Origin: Roseofilum halophilum BLCC-M91
Lineage (GTDB): Bacteria > Cyanobacteriota > Cyanobacteriia > Cyanobacteriales > Desertifilaceae
Direction: 5' to 3'
Length of the DNA: 64,000 nucleotides
Assembly: GCF_030068445.1 (NCBI RefSeq)
Contig: NZ_JAQPOK010000088.1
Coordinates: 37,652 to 101,651 of the forward strand
A model generated the notes under the pieces. The model ran no database searches and had not been told where the DNA came from. It saw only the letters and a list, made by a program, of their open reading frames with translations. A program made the translations under genes and the position numbers. Shown in pieces: positions 25,238-32,619 of the stretch (positions are counted from its first letter, which is position 1; each line of letters starts with the position of its first letter).

Positions 25238-26947
25238 TCACCCGAACTTCTCTTTTTTTGGGCGATCGCCCTCCTCCGGTGGCAATGATGATGCCTGTTG
25301 GCTTGATTGGAGCTTTTCTAAGTTACGCTGACGGTTAATCCACTTTTGGGCAATTTTCCAGGCTCCAAAAGAACAGACAGAACTCGCGAGTAAAGCAGTG
25401 AGAAAGGGATGGGGTAATTGAAAGTCTAGTTTTTGGCGATTGGGTAAATACCAGGGTTCAGTCATTAAACCAGACGTTGAAGCGACGATCGCCCCCGCAG
25501 CGATACCCACACCGATCGCCTGAATTTCGTTTTCCAGAATGCGATCGCGTTCCGCTTGGTCAATTTCTACTAATCCCCGAATCGTATTAATTGCCGTATC
25601 TAACAGCCGTTCCCCTTGCTGAAGATAAACCAAATCCACTTTAATTTGTCCCTGAAACGTTCCAAAAATATAATTTGCCTTATCCCGCAAACAACTTAAA
25701 TCACTTTGAGTTTTAACCTCCATTCGCGTCAAAGTATTTAGATAATTTTGCCGATTAATTTCAATGGTGTTCTCGAATGTCACCAAACTTCTCATTCTTT
25801 GAGAATAGCGCAACGACAAATCCAACAAATTCTTGATTTCCCGTTTCAATAACTTTAACTCTTCCTCCGATAAATCCGGCGGAACATTCGTCGCAATATT
25901 AGGCGGAAACGTCCGAATCGTCCTCTCTATCGTTTCAATATCCTGATTCGCCTTTTTATATTCCCCACGACTGTCCAGGTAATTTTGGCAAATCTTGTGT
26001 TCATAACAAAACAACTCCGGTAAAGACCACTGGACCGCATTGAGTTTCTCTTTACTCTCTTCTGAAAATATCAGCAAAATTAGAATCTGTCCGTAGGGAT
26101 GGCGGTTATAAACATCTTGATACTCATACAAAAATCCTCCCAAAAACTCGCGACTAGCTAAAAATGGTGGCGCTGTTTCTAGGGAGTCAATTCCTAACAG
26201 GTTTTGTAATAGCCGATCGGCTAATGGTTTACTCCCCTCCAGACTCCCTGCGGAAGAGTCGATAAAACCACTAAACAGAATCGTTGTCCCCCAAAATGCT
26301 TGCTGGAGATGAGTTTGTAGGGGGTCATTTAGGTTTGATGAGGTTCCGGTAAAAAATGACTCAGGAGGTCTTAATTCCGAAATATCTGAGAATTTAACCC
26401 CATCTTTTCCTTGTTTCTGGGGATGGAGTAAGTGTAATAAAAAGCTATAGCTATCATTGATATATTGTGGGTGGAAAAATCCACGATATCTTGAATTAAA
26501 ATTAATTCGTTGAATGCCTACCTTGCCCGGATTCTTGATGCCTTGAAAAAATGAACTATTAGCATTCGTTAATTTTTCAAAATCCGACCGAAATAGATAG
26601 TCTTGAATGACATCTTCTAGGGTCAATCTGCTCAAATGATTGTTTAAATTAATGAGATTTTCTAGAATAGTTATTCTCTGTTTACACCACCAGACCAAGA
26701 CTTGAATTTTATCAATATCCGGAAGCCAACTCTCCAGAATTGACAAAGGGGATAAAATGTCTCGTTGTAACTTCTTGATGAGCGAATCCACCAGCGTATA
26801 ATCCGCCAATAACCGCACATAATAGGCAATCATTGACCTTAAATCTATATTCCGATCCGGGTCGTTGAGGTTTGTGGTTCTTAGAATTTTTAAATGATAG
26901 GTGAATAAACGAACTTCTGGGGCATAAATTACCTTGTCTGTCATCAT
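25238..26947 (-). CDS. Membrane-anchored protein of a CHAT-linked operon
   Basis: The 569-residue protein has no recognised enzyme motif. Residues about 1-340 are a globular, helix-rich region with an early EVRLFTYHLKIL strand-like segment and WW/FF-rich parts. Residues about 340-470 are predicted helices, with coiled-coil-like heptads. Two hydrophobic segments follow (IGVGIAAGAIVASTSGL and FLTALLASSVCSFGAWKIA, about residues 478-540), and a basic tail ends it. Its start overlaps the previous gene's stop by 4 nt (ATGA), so they are translationally coupled. The design (soluble part, helical stalk, two-helix hairpin) recalls CATRA proteins of caspase/TPR-associated conflict systems; this is inference. 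Confidence 0.6.
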   Translation of the reverse strand: MMTDKVIYAPEVRLFTYHLKILRTTNLNDPDRNIDLRSMIAYYVRLLADYTLVDSLIKKLQRDILSPLSILESWLPDIDKIQVLVWWCKQRITILENLINLNNHLSRLTLEDVIQDYLFRSDFEKLTNANSSFFQGIKNPGKVGIQRINFNSRYRGFFHPQYINDSYSFLLHLLHPQKQGKDGVKFSDISELRPPESFFTGTSSNLNDPLQTHLQQAFWGTTILFSGFIDSSAGSLEGSKPLADRLLQNLLGIDSLETAPPFLASREFLGGFLYEYQDVYNRHPYGQILILLIFSEESKEKLNAVQWSLPELFCYEHKICQNYLDSRGEYKKANQDIETIERTIRTFPPNIATNVPPDLSEEELKLLKREIKNLLDLSLRYSQRMRSLVTFENTIEINRQNYLNTLTRMEVKTQSDLSCLRDKANYIFGTFQGQIKVDLVYLQQGERLLDTAINTIRGLVEIDQAERDRILENEIQAIGVGIAAGAIVASTSGLMTEPWYLPNRQKLDFQLPHPFLTALLASSVCSFGAWKIAQKWINRQRNLEKLQSSQQASSLPPEEGDRPKKEKFG

Positions 26948-27315
26948 GATTGCTGCTCATGTTGCCCTTTAGCTTGGCTAATCGTTTCATCCACAAATCG
27001 AATTGAGAAGTTTGTGAGTCTGAGGATTTGCCGTTCCGTTTCGTCCTCATCTGGGTCTTCGTCTTCAGGAATCGCATCACCTTGGACGGGTCGGAGAGCT
27101 TGGAGGATTTGACTATATTGGTGTTTTTTACACCATTCTGTAATAGCTTTCTTTATGGTTTTAATATCATCATTGGCTGACGCGAGGCTGGCTTTCAGTT
27201 CCGTTAAAGTTTCCCAAGCCTCGGGGGGAATAATTGCACTATCTGGTTTCTTGCTTTCTCGATGCAGAAGCAGTAAGAAAGCCCGCACAATTCGTTCTTT
27301 TTCAGATATGGGCAT
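26944..27315 (-). CDS. Small helical protein coupled to the membrane protein
   Basis: A 123-residue, charged protein (EKERIVRAFLLLLHRESKK.. at the N-terminus, later an acidic EDEDPDEDETERQI stretch) with three or four predicted helices and no signal peptide or membrane segment. Its stop overlaps the next start (ATGA), so the two proteins are made together. By context it could be the CATASP-like small partner of a CATRA-like system, but sequence-level family recognition is weak. It lies 62 nt downstream of vapC. Confidence 0.6.
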   Translation of the reverse strand: MPISEKERIVRAFLLLLHRESKKPDSAIIPPEAWETLTELKASLASANDDIKTIKKAITEWCKKHQYSQILQALRPVQGDAIPEDEDPDEDETERQILRLTNFSIRFVDETISQAKGQHEQQS

Positions 27316-27377
27316 GGTCTAACCTCATTCTGGCTCAACTCTGCCCCATTATAAACCGATCGCCGTAAACGCAAACC

Positions 27378-27779
27378 CTACTCAACCCAATTCTCTAAGT
27401 TCAAACCCTCAACTCGGCTGAACTCTTTGATATTATTAGTCACCAGTATCAGTTCCCGATTGACTGCTTGAGAGGCAATCAGTAAGTCATAACTACCAAT
27501 AGGTTGCCCTCTTCGCTCTAATTTGGCTCGAATTTCGCCAAATTTTTGAGCATCTTCTGGACGGAAGCCGACTATCTGAAATGGCAAATAAAAGCGAGTT
27601 AAGGTTTCTCGATTGCGCTGGGGGTTTTGACTCTTTGCTGCTCCATATTCTAACTCTGCTAACGTAATAATAGACAGTCCAATCTCTCGGGGATCTATGT
27701 TTTGCAATGTCTCCTTAACCCTTAGAGGTTTTTGCTTGATGACGTAAATACAAATATTTGTATCGAGCAAAAATTTCAT
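27378..27779 (-). CDS. vapC: VapC-family PIN ribonuclease toxin
   Basis: A 133-residue PIN-domain protein. It begins MKFLLDTNICIYVI, with the first acidic residue D7, has ITLAELEYGAA (E, about residue 43), GSYDLLIASQAV (D near 98) and ILVTNNIKEF at the fourth position, where D is more usual. VapC toxins cleave RNA, often tRNA or rRNA, and are neutralised by the partner antitoxin. The start overlaps the antitoxin stop by 4 nt. The gene is part of the CHAT-led minus-strand cluster, 62 nt before the 123-aa gene. Confidence 0.88.
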   Translation of the reverse strand: MKFLLDTNICIYVIKQKPLRVKETLQNIDPREIGLSIITLAELEYGAAKSQNPQRNRETLTRFYLPFQIVGFRPEDAQKFGEIRAKLERRGQPIGSYDLLIASQAVNRELILVTNNIKEFSRVEGLNLENWVE

Positions 27780-28012
27780 TCAAATATATCCTCTCGTGCC
27801 GGAAGTTGAGGTTGTTCTCGAACTTCTAGAAAGTCCGGGCTAAACTGAGATAAGTTATTCCACCAAGTTTCATCAAAACATGGCATTTCCTGAGAGTTTT
27901 GTTCCTGATTTGGGCGATCGCCAGCCATACCCTGAATATAGGCTAAAACCCGCTCAACTTGGGAGTCCGGGAGAGTTTCAATGGCTTGAATCAGTTTGTC
28001 TCTGGCTGTCAT
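27776..28012 (-). CDS. VapB-like antitoxin partner
   Basis: The 78-residue protein begins MTARDKLIQAIETLPDSQVE. A longer reading frame extends upstream through basic residues into the CHAT gene, but the ATG at 28010-28012 sits 62 nt beyond the CHAT stop codon and gives the usual length. The N-terminal helix (RDKLIQAIETLPDSQVERVLAYIQ) resembles DUF2281-type antitoxins; the C-terminal part (EEMPCFDETWW.., PAREDIFE) is probably the toxin-binding tail. It overlaps vapC by 4 nt, typical for a toxin-antitoxin operon. Confidence 0.75.
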   Translation of the reverse strand: MTARDKLIQAIETLPDSQVERVLAYIQGMAGDRPNQEQNSQEMPCFDETWWNNLSQFSPDFLEVREQPQLPAREDIFE

Positions 28013-28073
28013 CTCGGGTTCACCTCTATGAAGTGGGTATGGTCTAACCTCATCATGACTCAAGTATTCTCTA

Positions 28074-30914
28074 TTATAAACCCGTTGCCGTAAACGCTGA
28101 CCAATAATAGGCATTAGCAAAGGGGGGGTTATCCTCAAATAAATCCAAACGGTCTTCCACCGCTTCGACTTCCTCCTCCGTCGCCTTCTGGTCATGTTCT
28201 AGCCAGTGGAGAACATCAGCAGAGGATAACCCCCGTAACCAGGTTTGAGCCGCTTGCAGGGCGACTGTCACCGAGGGATAGTCCGGTAAAATTTGATAGA
28301 GGCGCAGGGTCACCAGAGTGGCGGCGAGTTCATCCACATTCCAGAGACTGGCGACCACGGTTCGCGCTCCGGCGTAGAGAAAAGCACTGGATAATCCCAC
28401 ATAGTCATCAGTGTCAGAAGTTTCCACTAAGCCAGTTTTGCAAGCCGAAAGCACCAGCAGGCGACAGAGGGGAATATTAAGACCGTTGAAAATATCCAGA
28501 AAGGTCAGCTTTTCCTCATTCGCCAGTCTCAGATGGGCGTTGAGGGGGTTGCGCTGGTCAAACTCACCGTGACAGCCAAAATGGACCGCGTGACTCTGCT
28601 CCAGGAAGGTTTGGGTCTGGGGTTGGGTGAAATTATCCAGGGTAGCTTGGTCGCGACGCAAGACTTGATGAGGGCTGAATTGGCGCAATAATAGTTCCAC
28701 TGCTAATTCAGCAAAGGCGAGATTCTTCTCGTTAGTCGGGTTTTGAATGGCGAAGAAGGGGACGGTTTCCCGGTTGAGGGGGGGACGCTGCTGGAGGTTG
28801 TTGAGAATTTGACAACTGGGGGCATATTGCACCGGGAACCAGTCTTGCAGGGGTTTTCCCTCACCCCCGGCCCCTCTCCCAGAGGGGGAGAGGGGAGAAG
28901 AGGGGACGGGGAGAGCGTGGAGGGGGATGAGATGCAGTTCCCGGTGGGGAATCAGGATGAGCTGTTGAATCTCGGATAATTCAGCCAGAATGCGGGGGAG
29001 TTGCAGGGCGGCGCTGAGGGTTTCCAGGCGTTGGGGGAGTTGCTTATTCCAGGTGGGTTTTCCGTAGTCGCTGCGGTAGTCGAGGATGGCTTCGTCGAGG
29101 TGTTGGCGGTGTGCCGCGCTGAAGGGGTGGGGGGTAATCTGGATTTGCTCGTCTCGGCGACGGGTGACGAGGAAGAGGTAAAACCCGGAGTCGGCATCCC
29201 TGGGGAGATACCACTCGATGAGGGCGGTTTGAGGGGGGAGGAGGTGGCGCAAGTCCGGGAGTTGGGGGAGGACTTGTTGGGTGAGGGTAAAGTTGGGGTC
29301 GTCGAGTTCCGCGAGCAGGTCTTGGAATTGCTGATTGGCGGCTTGGAGTTGTTGGCGGATGAGGGTTTCGGGTGAGGGTTGGTTGGGCTGCTTCTCGGTG
29401 GTGGGGGTGAGGGTGTCGCTGGAGGTGTAGGCGAGTTGTTGTTGGTAGATGGCGATTTGACGGCGCAGGTCGCTGATGCGTTGTTTTTGTTCGTCCGTGG
29501 CGTTTTTGGGGTAGAGGGTGGCGCTGTCGAGGAGTTCGATCAGGGTGCGGGATTTACTGCGTTCGACGGTGAGCAAGGCTTGGGCGTAGTCTTGGTGGTT
29601 GATGCAGGCTTGCACCATTTTTTGATAGATATCCAGGGAGTTGGCGATGAGTTCCCGTTTGGTGGCTTCGGAGGTGGCCCAGTAGCGGCTTTGTTCGATG
29701 GCTAGGATGGCTTGGTTGTAGCCTTCGATGGCGATTTCCCAGTTTTGGAAGCTGTAGCCGAGGTTGCCGAGGTTGCGTGCGGTGTCGAGGCAGTCTAGGG
29801 GGAGGGCTGTGGGGGTGCGGACTTCTAGGGCTGCTCGGTAGCAGGCGATCGCCTGCTCGATGATATTGTTGGCTCGCTCTCCCCGGATGCGTGTGCGGTA
29901 GGCTTCTCCCAAGACAATTTGAGTCCTTGCCCATTGTTCGTCGGGAAAGGCGGTGCGGGTGTAGACTTCTAAGGCCGCTTTGTAGCAGCGAAGCGCCTCC
30001 TCGATATTGTCGGCTTCCTCTCCCCGGATGGGGTCAGAGTAGGCAATCCCCAAGTTATTTTGAGTCCTTGCCCATTTTTCGGGAAAGGCGGTGCGGGTGT
30101 AGACTTCTAAGGCCGCTTGGTAGCAGCGAAGCGCCTCCTCAATATTGTCCCCTCGCTCTCCCCGGATGCGGTCAAAGTAGGCAAGTCCCAAGTTCATTTG
30201 AGTATCTGCCCAATCTTGGGGAAAGGCAGTGCGGGTGTAGACTTCTAAGGCCACTTGGTAGCAGCGAAGCGCCTCCTCAATATTGTCGGCTCGCTCTCCC
30301 CGAATGCGGCTCCAGTAGGCAACTCCCAAGTTCATTTGAGTCATTGCCCATTTTTCGGGAAAGGCGCTGCGGGTGCGGACTTCTACGGCGGCTTGGTGGC
30401 AGCGAAGCGCCTCCTCGATATTGTCGGCTCGCTCTCCCCGAATGCGGTCAGAGTAGGCAACTCCCAAACAAATTTGAGTATCTGCCCAATCTTCGGGAAA
30501 GGCGGTGCGGGTGCGGACTTCTAACGCGGCTTTTAAGGCAGCAATGGCAATTTCCAGATTATTGGCTCGACTGCCTAATGGGAATTTCCAAATATCAATG
30601 ACAAAATCATGAAGGTTTCGGGCGAGGTCTTGATTTTTCCTAATACGATTGGGGTCGAGTTGGGAGTGAAACCATTGGGTGAGGGTTTCGGCAAAATCGA
30701 GGTCGAGTTGGTCTTGGTATTTTTGGAAAATGCGATAAACTGCTTTCCCGCTTAATCCCCTTTTTTTGGCTTTCAGTATTTCTAACCAAATCGCTAAATA
30801 CTCAGGGGATATCCCCTCAACGGTCGGGTGGGAGGTTCTGGGAGGCTGGGAGGTGAATAAAGGGGTGTTCAGCAGCCGCCATAGATTTTGCCATCTCTCA
30901 CGCCAACTGGACAT
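28074..30914 (-). CDS. TPR-CHAT protease (caspase-like)
   Basis: A 946-residue protein with three parts: an N-terminal helical region (about 1-120, starting MSSWRERWQNLWRLL), a TPR array of near-identical 46-residue units (RTAFPE.WA.TQ.NLG.AY..RIRGERADNIEEALRC), and a C-terminal CHAT domain (about 600-940). The catalytic His is in HFGCHGEF and Cys in LVLSACKTG, the caspase-like dyad, with VVASLWNVDELA after it. CHAT proteases are effectors in conflict and signalling systems. The ATG at 30912-30914 has a strong GGGAGGTGG ribosome-binding site. It heads the cluster with VapBC, the 123-aa and 569-aa genes. A repeat-encoded insert (PLSPSGRGAGGEG) lies in the CHAT domain. Confidence 0.9.
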   Translation of the reverse strand: MSSWRERWQNLWRLLNTPLFTSQPPRTSHPTVEGISPEYLAIWLEILKAKKRGLSGKAVYRIFQKYQDQLDLDFAETLTQWFHSQLDPNRIRKNQDLARNLHDFVIDIWKFPLGSRANNLEIAIAALKAALEVRTRTAFPEDWADTQICLGVAYSDRIRGERADNIEEALRCHQAAVEVRTRSAFPEKWAMTQMNLGVAYWSRIRGERADNIEEALRCYQVALEVYTRTAFPQDWADTQMNLGLAYFDRIRGERGDNIEEALRCYQAALEVYTRTAFPEKWARTQNNLGIAYSDPIRGEEADNIEEALRCYKAALEVYTRTAFPDEQWARTQIVLGEAYRTRIRGERANNIIEQAIACYRAALEVRTPTALPLDCLDTARNLGNLGYSFQNWEIAIEGYNQAILAIEQSRYWATSEATKRELIANSLDIYQKMVQACINHQDYAQALLTVERSKSRTLIELLDSATLYPKNATDEQKQRISDLRRQIAIYQQQLAYTSSDTLTPTTEKQPNQPSPETLIRQQLQAANQQFQDLLAELDDPNFTLTQQVLPQLPDLRHLLPPQTALIEWYLPRDADSGFYLFLVTRRRDEQIQITPHPFSAAHRQHLDEAILDYRSDYGKPTWNKQLPQRLETLSAALQLPRILAELSEIQQLILIPHRELHLIPLHALPVPSSPLSPSGRGAGGEGKPLQDWFPVQYAPSCQILNNLQQRPPLNRETVPFFAIQNPTNEKNLAFAELAVELLLRQFSPHQVLRRDQATLDNFTQPQTQTFLEQSHAVHFGCHGEFDQRNPLNAHLRLANEEKLTFLDIFNGLNIPLCRLLVLSACKTGLVETSDTDDYVGLSSAFLYAGARTVVASLWNVDELAATLVTLRLYQILPDYPSVTVALQAAQTWLRGLSSADVLHWLEHDQKATEEEVEAVEDRLDLFEDNPPFANAYYWSAFTATGL
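29805..30560 (-). repeat. 138-nt tandem repeats encoding the TPR array
   Basis: At least five near-identical 138-nt units (46 residues) begin at about 29943, 30081, 30219, 30357 and 30495, with a diverged one from about 29805. They encode the TPR array of the CHAT protein. Near identity at DNA level implies recent expansion or homogenisation, so unit number may vary between strains and be misassembled from short reads. Confidence 0.85.
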
Positions 30915-31004
30915 GGTTCCACCTCCCTGAGTCTTGTTTCCTTGTGGTCGGTGCGGTGAAGCCGAGCGCCACCCCAACTGGATTTTACCTCATCCCGGCG
31001 ACTG

Positions 31005-31070
31005 AGAAACCGGGTTTCTTTGTTAAATTTTTGTCAAGAAACACCAGATTCTGCTAGAAACCCGGTTTCT
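31005..31070. repeat. AGAAACCCGGTTTCT palindromes
   Basis: Palindromic 15-mers occur at 31005-31019 (AGAAACCGGGTTTCT) and 31056-31070 (AGAAACCCGGTTTCT), 36 nt apart, in the gap between the CHAT gene and the DUF3368 gene. A third is at 32195-32209. They are typical small intergenic repeats and could form hairpins in transcripts. Confidence 0.75.
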
Positions 31071-31106
31071 TTTCCCCCACCCCAAACGCAGCTTTTTATC
31101 ACTTTA

Positions 31107-31604
31107 TCATTCCCCAGCAGCCGCTAAAACCTCTCTATATAAATTTGGCCCAATCCGAAAATTAGCATCCCAGATTAAACTATCCATAATCGGTCTAATC
31201 TGAGTAATCAAACCCCGATGCTTTGCCACTAGCAAAATTCCCAATAATCCCGTAATCGACAACCCCAAATCAATCGCTTGCCTTCGTCCTAACCGTTCAT
31301 CAATCAATAATTCTTCTGCATTCACTTCCAATGCCAACGCGATCGCCTCTGACTCTCCTCGATCTAAATGACGTTCAGTTTGTAAAACATTTACCAGTTG
31401 TTGATTAGTGGGTTGGCGAACCTCAATCCAATCAAGACCCAACACATCTGTGATGCGCGGGTCATCTTCTCCTCCTCGCTGTAATTCATACCAAACCCCG
31501 GAAGGAATCAATACCTGTCCGTAGAGTTGTTCTAATAACCCCAGATAACCGGCGATCGCCAACCCACTTAACGGAGAAGTATCACTCACAACAATCATAG
31601 CCAT
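31107..31604 (-). CDS. DUF3368 PIN-like toxin
   Basis: A 165-residue protein beginning MAMIVVSDTSPLSGLAIAG, the typical D-T-SP start of DUF3368 PIN-like nucleases. Other conserved parts are LIPSGVWYELQRG, LDRGESEAIALALE (E) and LLIDERLGRRQAIDLGL (D), and a C-terminal helix LIWDANFRI. It is probably an RNase toxin. Its start lies 10 nt inside the end of the upstream UPF0175 gene, its presumed antitoxin. The gene is on the same strand as the CHAT-led operon but is separated from it by palindromic repeats. Confidence 0.85.
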   Translation of the reverse strand: MAMIVVSDTSPLSGLAIAGYLGLLEQLYGQVLIPSGVWYELQRGGEDDPRITDVLGLDWIEVRQPTNQQLVNVLQTERHLDRGESEAIALALEVNAEELLIDERLGRRQAIDLGLSITGLLGILLVAKHRGLITQIRPIMDSLIWDANFRIGPNLYREVLAAAGE

Positions 31605-31840
31605 CCCTTAGCCGTTAAATGCTGTATATCCTCCTGCAATTCCTCCAAATCGTAATGAATATTGATGCCCCTCTCTGATAGAATTTTTTGGAATCTAAAC
31701 TGAGAGATATTCAGTAACTCTGCTGCCTTACCCAAGCTAATTTTTTCTTGCTGAAACAGCAATAATACCAACTCGATAATCAACTCTTGTTCAGAGAGTC
31801 CACTAGCTTTAACAATGTCTTCGGAAATCACTATGCTCAT
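31595..31840 (-). CDS. UPF0175 antitoxin
   Basis: An 81-residue protein with the UPF0175 pattern: LVLLLFQQEKISLGKAAELL (helix-turn-helix-like), FQKILSERGINIHYDLEEL and a QEDIQHL end. UPF0175 members are paired with DUF3368 PIN toxins throughout cyanobacteria. Overlaps the toxin start by 10 nt. A decayed relative of the same pair is at 48608-48859. Confidence 0.87.
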   Translation of the reverse strand: MSIVISEDIVKASGLSEQELIIELVLLLFQQEKISLGKAAELLNISQFRFQKILSERGINIHYDLEELQEDIQHLTAKGWL

Positions 31841-31861
31841 AATCTTGCTCTTACCTCAAAA

Positions 31862-32140
31862 TCAGTAATTTTTCGCCTTAGCTTGACCCTCACTCGTGGC
31901 TAGTCCAGATGTTTGACTGTTGAAATATTCCCCCACCTCCTGCGCCACATTCCCCACAAACTGCGCTTGGTTATCTTGTCCCTCTTCCTGCAACTGTGCC
32001 GCCACCAACTCGCAAGCCTGCACAAACCCCTCATCCAGCAACTCCAGATGACGGTTGAGGATTTGAGGTTCCTCCCCACTAGGACATTCGAGAAGTTCTT
32101 GAATCAGGGAGAGATAAGCCTGCGATCTTTGTTCATCCAT
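31862..32140 (-). CDS. Stand-alone CHAT-type N-terminal domain
   Basis: The 92-residue protein from the ATG at 32138-32140 begins MDEQRSQAYLSLIQELLECP and continues SGEEPQILNRHLELLDEGF. This is the domain that opens many cyanobacterial TPR-CHAT proteins. Here it ends after about 90 residues with no TPR or CHAT, so it is either a stand-alone adaptor or a truncated gene. A longer frame extends upstream to 32233 but is not supported by the family start. The CHAT gene 1 kb downstream lacks this domain, which makes a split partner conceivable. Confidence 0.6.
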   Translation of the reverse strand: MDEQRSQAYLSLIQELLECPSGEEPQILNRHLELLDEGFVQACELVAAQLQEEGQDNQAQFVGNVAQEVGEYFNSQTSGLATSEGQAKAKNY

Positions 32141-32194
32141 AGCCGCGCATCGGGTAGGGGATAGCAGCCCGATTTTACCCCATGCCCAAACCTC

Positions 32195-32209
32195 AGAAAC
32201 CCGGTTTCT
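32195..32209. repeat. AGAAACCCGGTTTCT palindrome, third copy
   Basis: This palindromic 15-mer lies between the stand-alone N-terminal-domain gene and the 74-aa gene. It is identical to the copy at 31056-31070. Confidence 0.7.
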
Positions 32210-32229
32210 TTTGCCAGAACACCCAATTA

Positions 32230-32454
32230 TCAATTATCAATTATTTCGTCGTATTGGGTGCTGTTGTCTGTTGGCTGTTTTTTCAGGGTCAGCAGAATCT
32301 CATCTAAAGATGTTTGGTCGAGAAACTGATGGCGTTCTTCGGTATAGTCGCCTTGACTCGGAGTAAAGTATTGAATAAACCGGATTGTATCAGACTGTCC
32401 CAAATGATTGACTAAAATCTGATAGCCCTTTTCTCTTAATTTTAGTGGGTTCAT
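32230..32454 (-). CDS. Small conserved protein, possible antitoxin-type
   Basis: The 74-residue protein from the ATG at 32452-32454 (MNPLKLREKGYQILVNHLGQ) has the pattern DTIRFIQYF and DYTEERHQFLDQ, seen in a small protein common in filamentous cyanobacteria in toxin-antitoxin neighbourhoods. A longer frame to 32493 lacks support. An upstream ribosome-binding site (CAGGAGT) is 8-10 nt before the ATG. The 35-residue frame just upstream probably belongs to the same transcript. Function unknown. Confidence 0.65.
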   Translation of the reverse strand: MNPLKLREKGYQILVNHLGQSDTIRFIQYFTPSQGDYTEERHQFLDQTSLDEILLTLKKQPTDNSTQYDEIIDN

Positions 32455-32470
32455 CAACAACGACTCCTGT

Positions 32471-32578
32471 TTACTGCTCCTGTAAAACCTCAATCAGCCA
32501 CACCACCGGATTACGAATCGCCACCTTTAATTGGTGTTCATGTCTGCGAGCCGTCTTGAGCAGGCGATCGTTAGTCAT
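32471..32578 (-). CDS. 35-aa ORF, candidate small partner protein
   Basis: The frame MTNDRLLKTARRHEHQLKVA, ending WLIEVLQEQ, has 35 residues. A good ribosome-binding site (GGAGAGAAGG) precedes its ATG at 32576-32578. Its stop is 17 nt before the start of the 74-aa gene, so the two could be a small two-gene unit. The sequence is basic and helical. No family was recognised. Confidence 0.4.
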   Translation of the reverse strand: MTNDRLLKTARRHEHQLKVAIRNPVVWLIEVLQEQ

Positions 32579-32619
32579 GTTAACCTTCTCTCCAGAATCC
32601 CCAATTCATATCCAGAGTT

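Noticed and set aside
29805..30560. CRISPR-like or satellite array
   Set aside because: The 138-nt units are in frame and encode TPRs of the CHAT protein.
29891..30601. Long plus-strand ORF of 236 aa opposite the TPR array
   Set aside because: It is cysteine- and arginine-rich, repeats every 46 residues, and is the mirror of the TPR-coding repeats; no start signal supports it.
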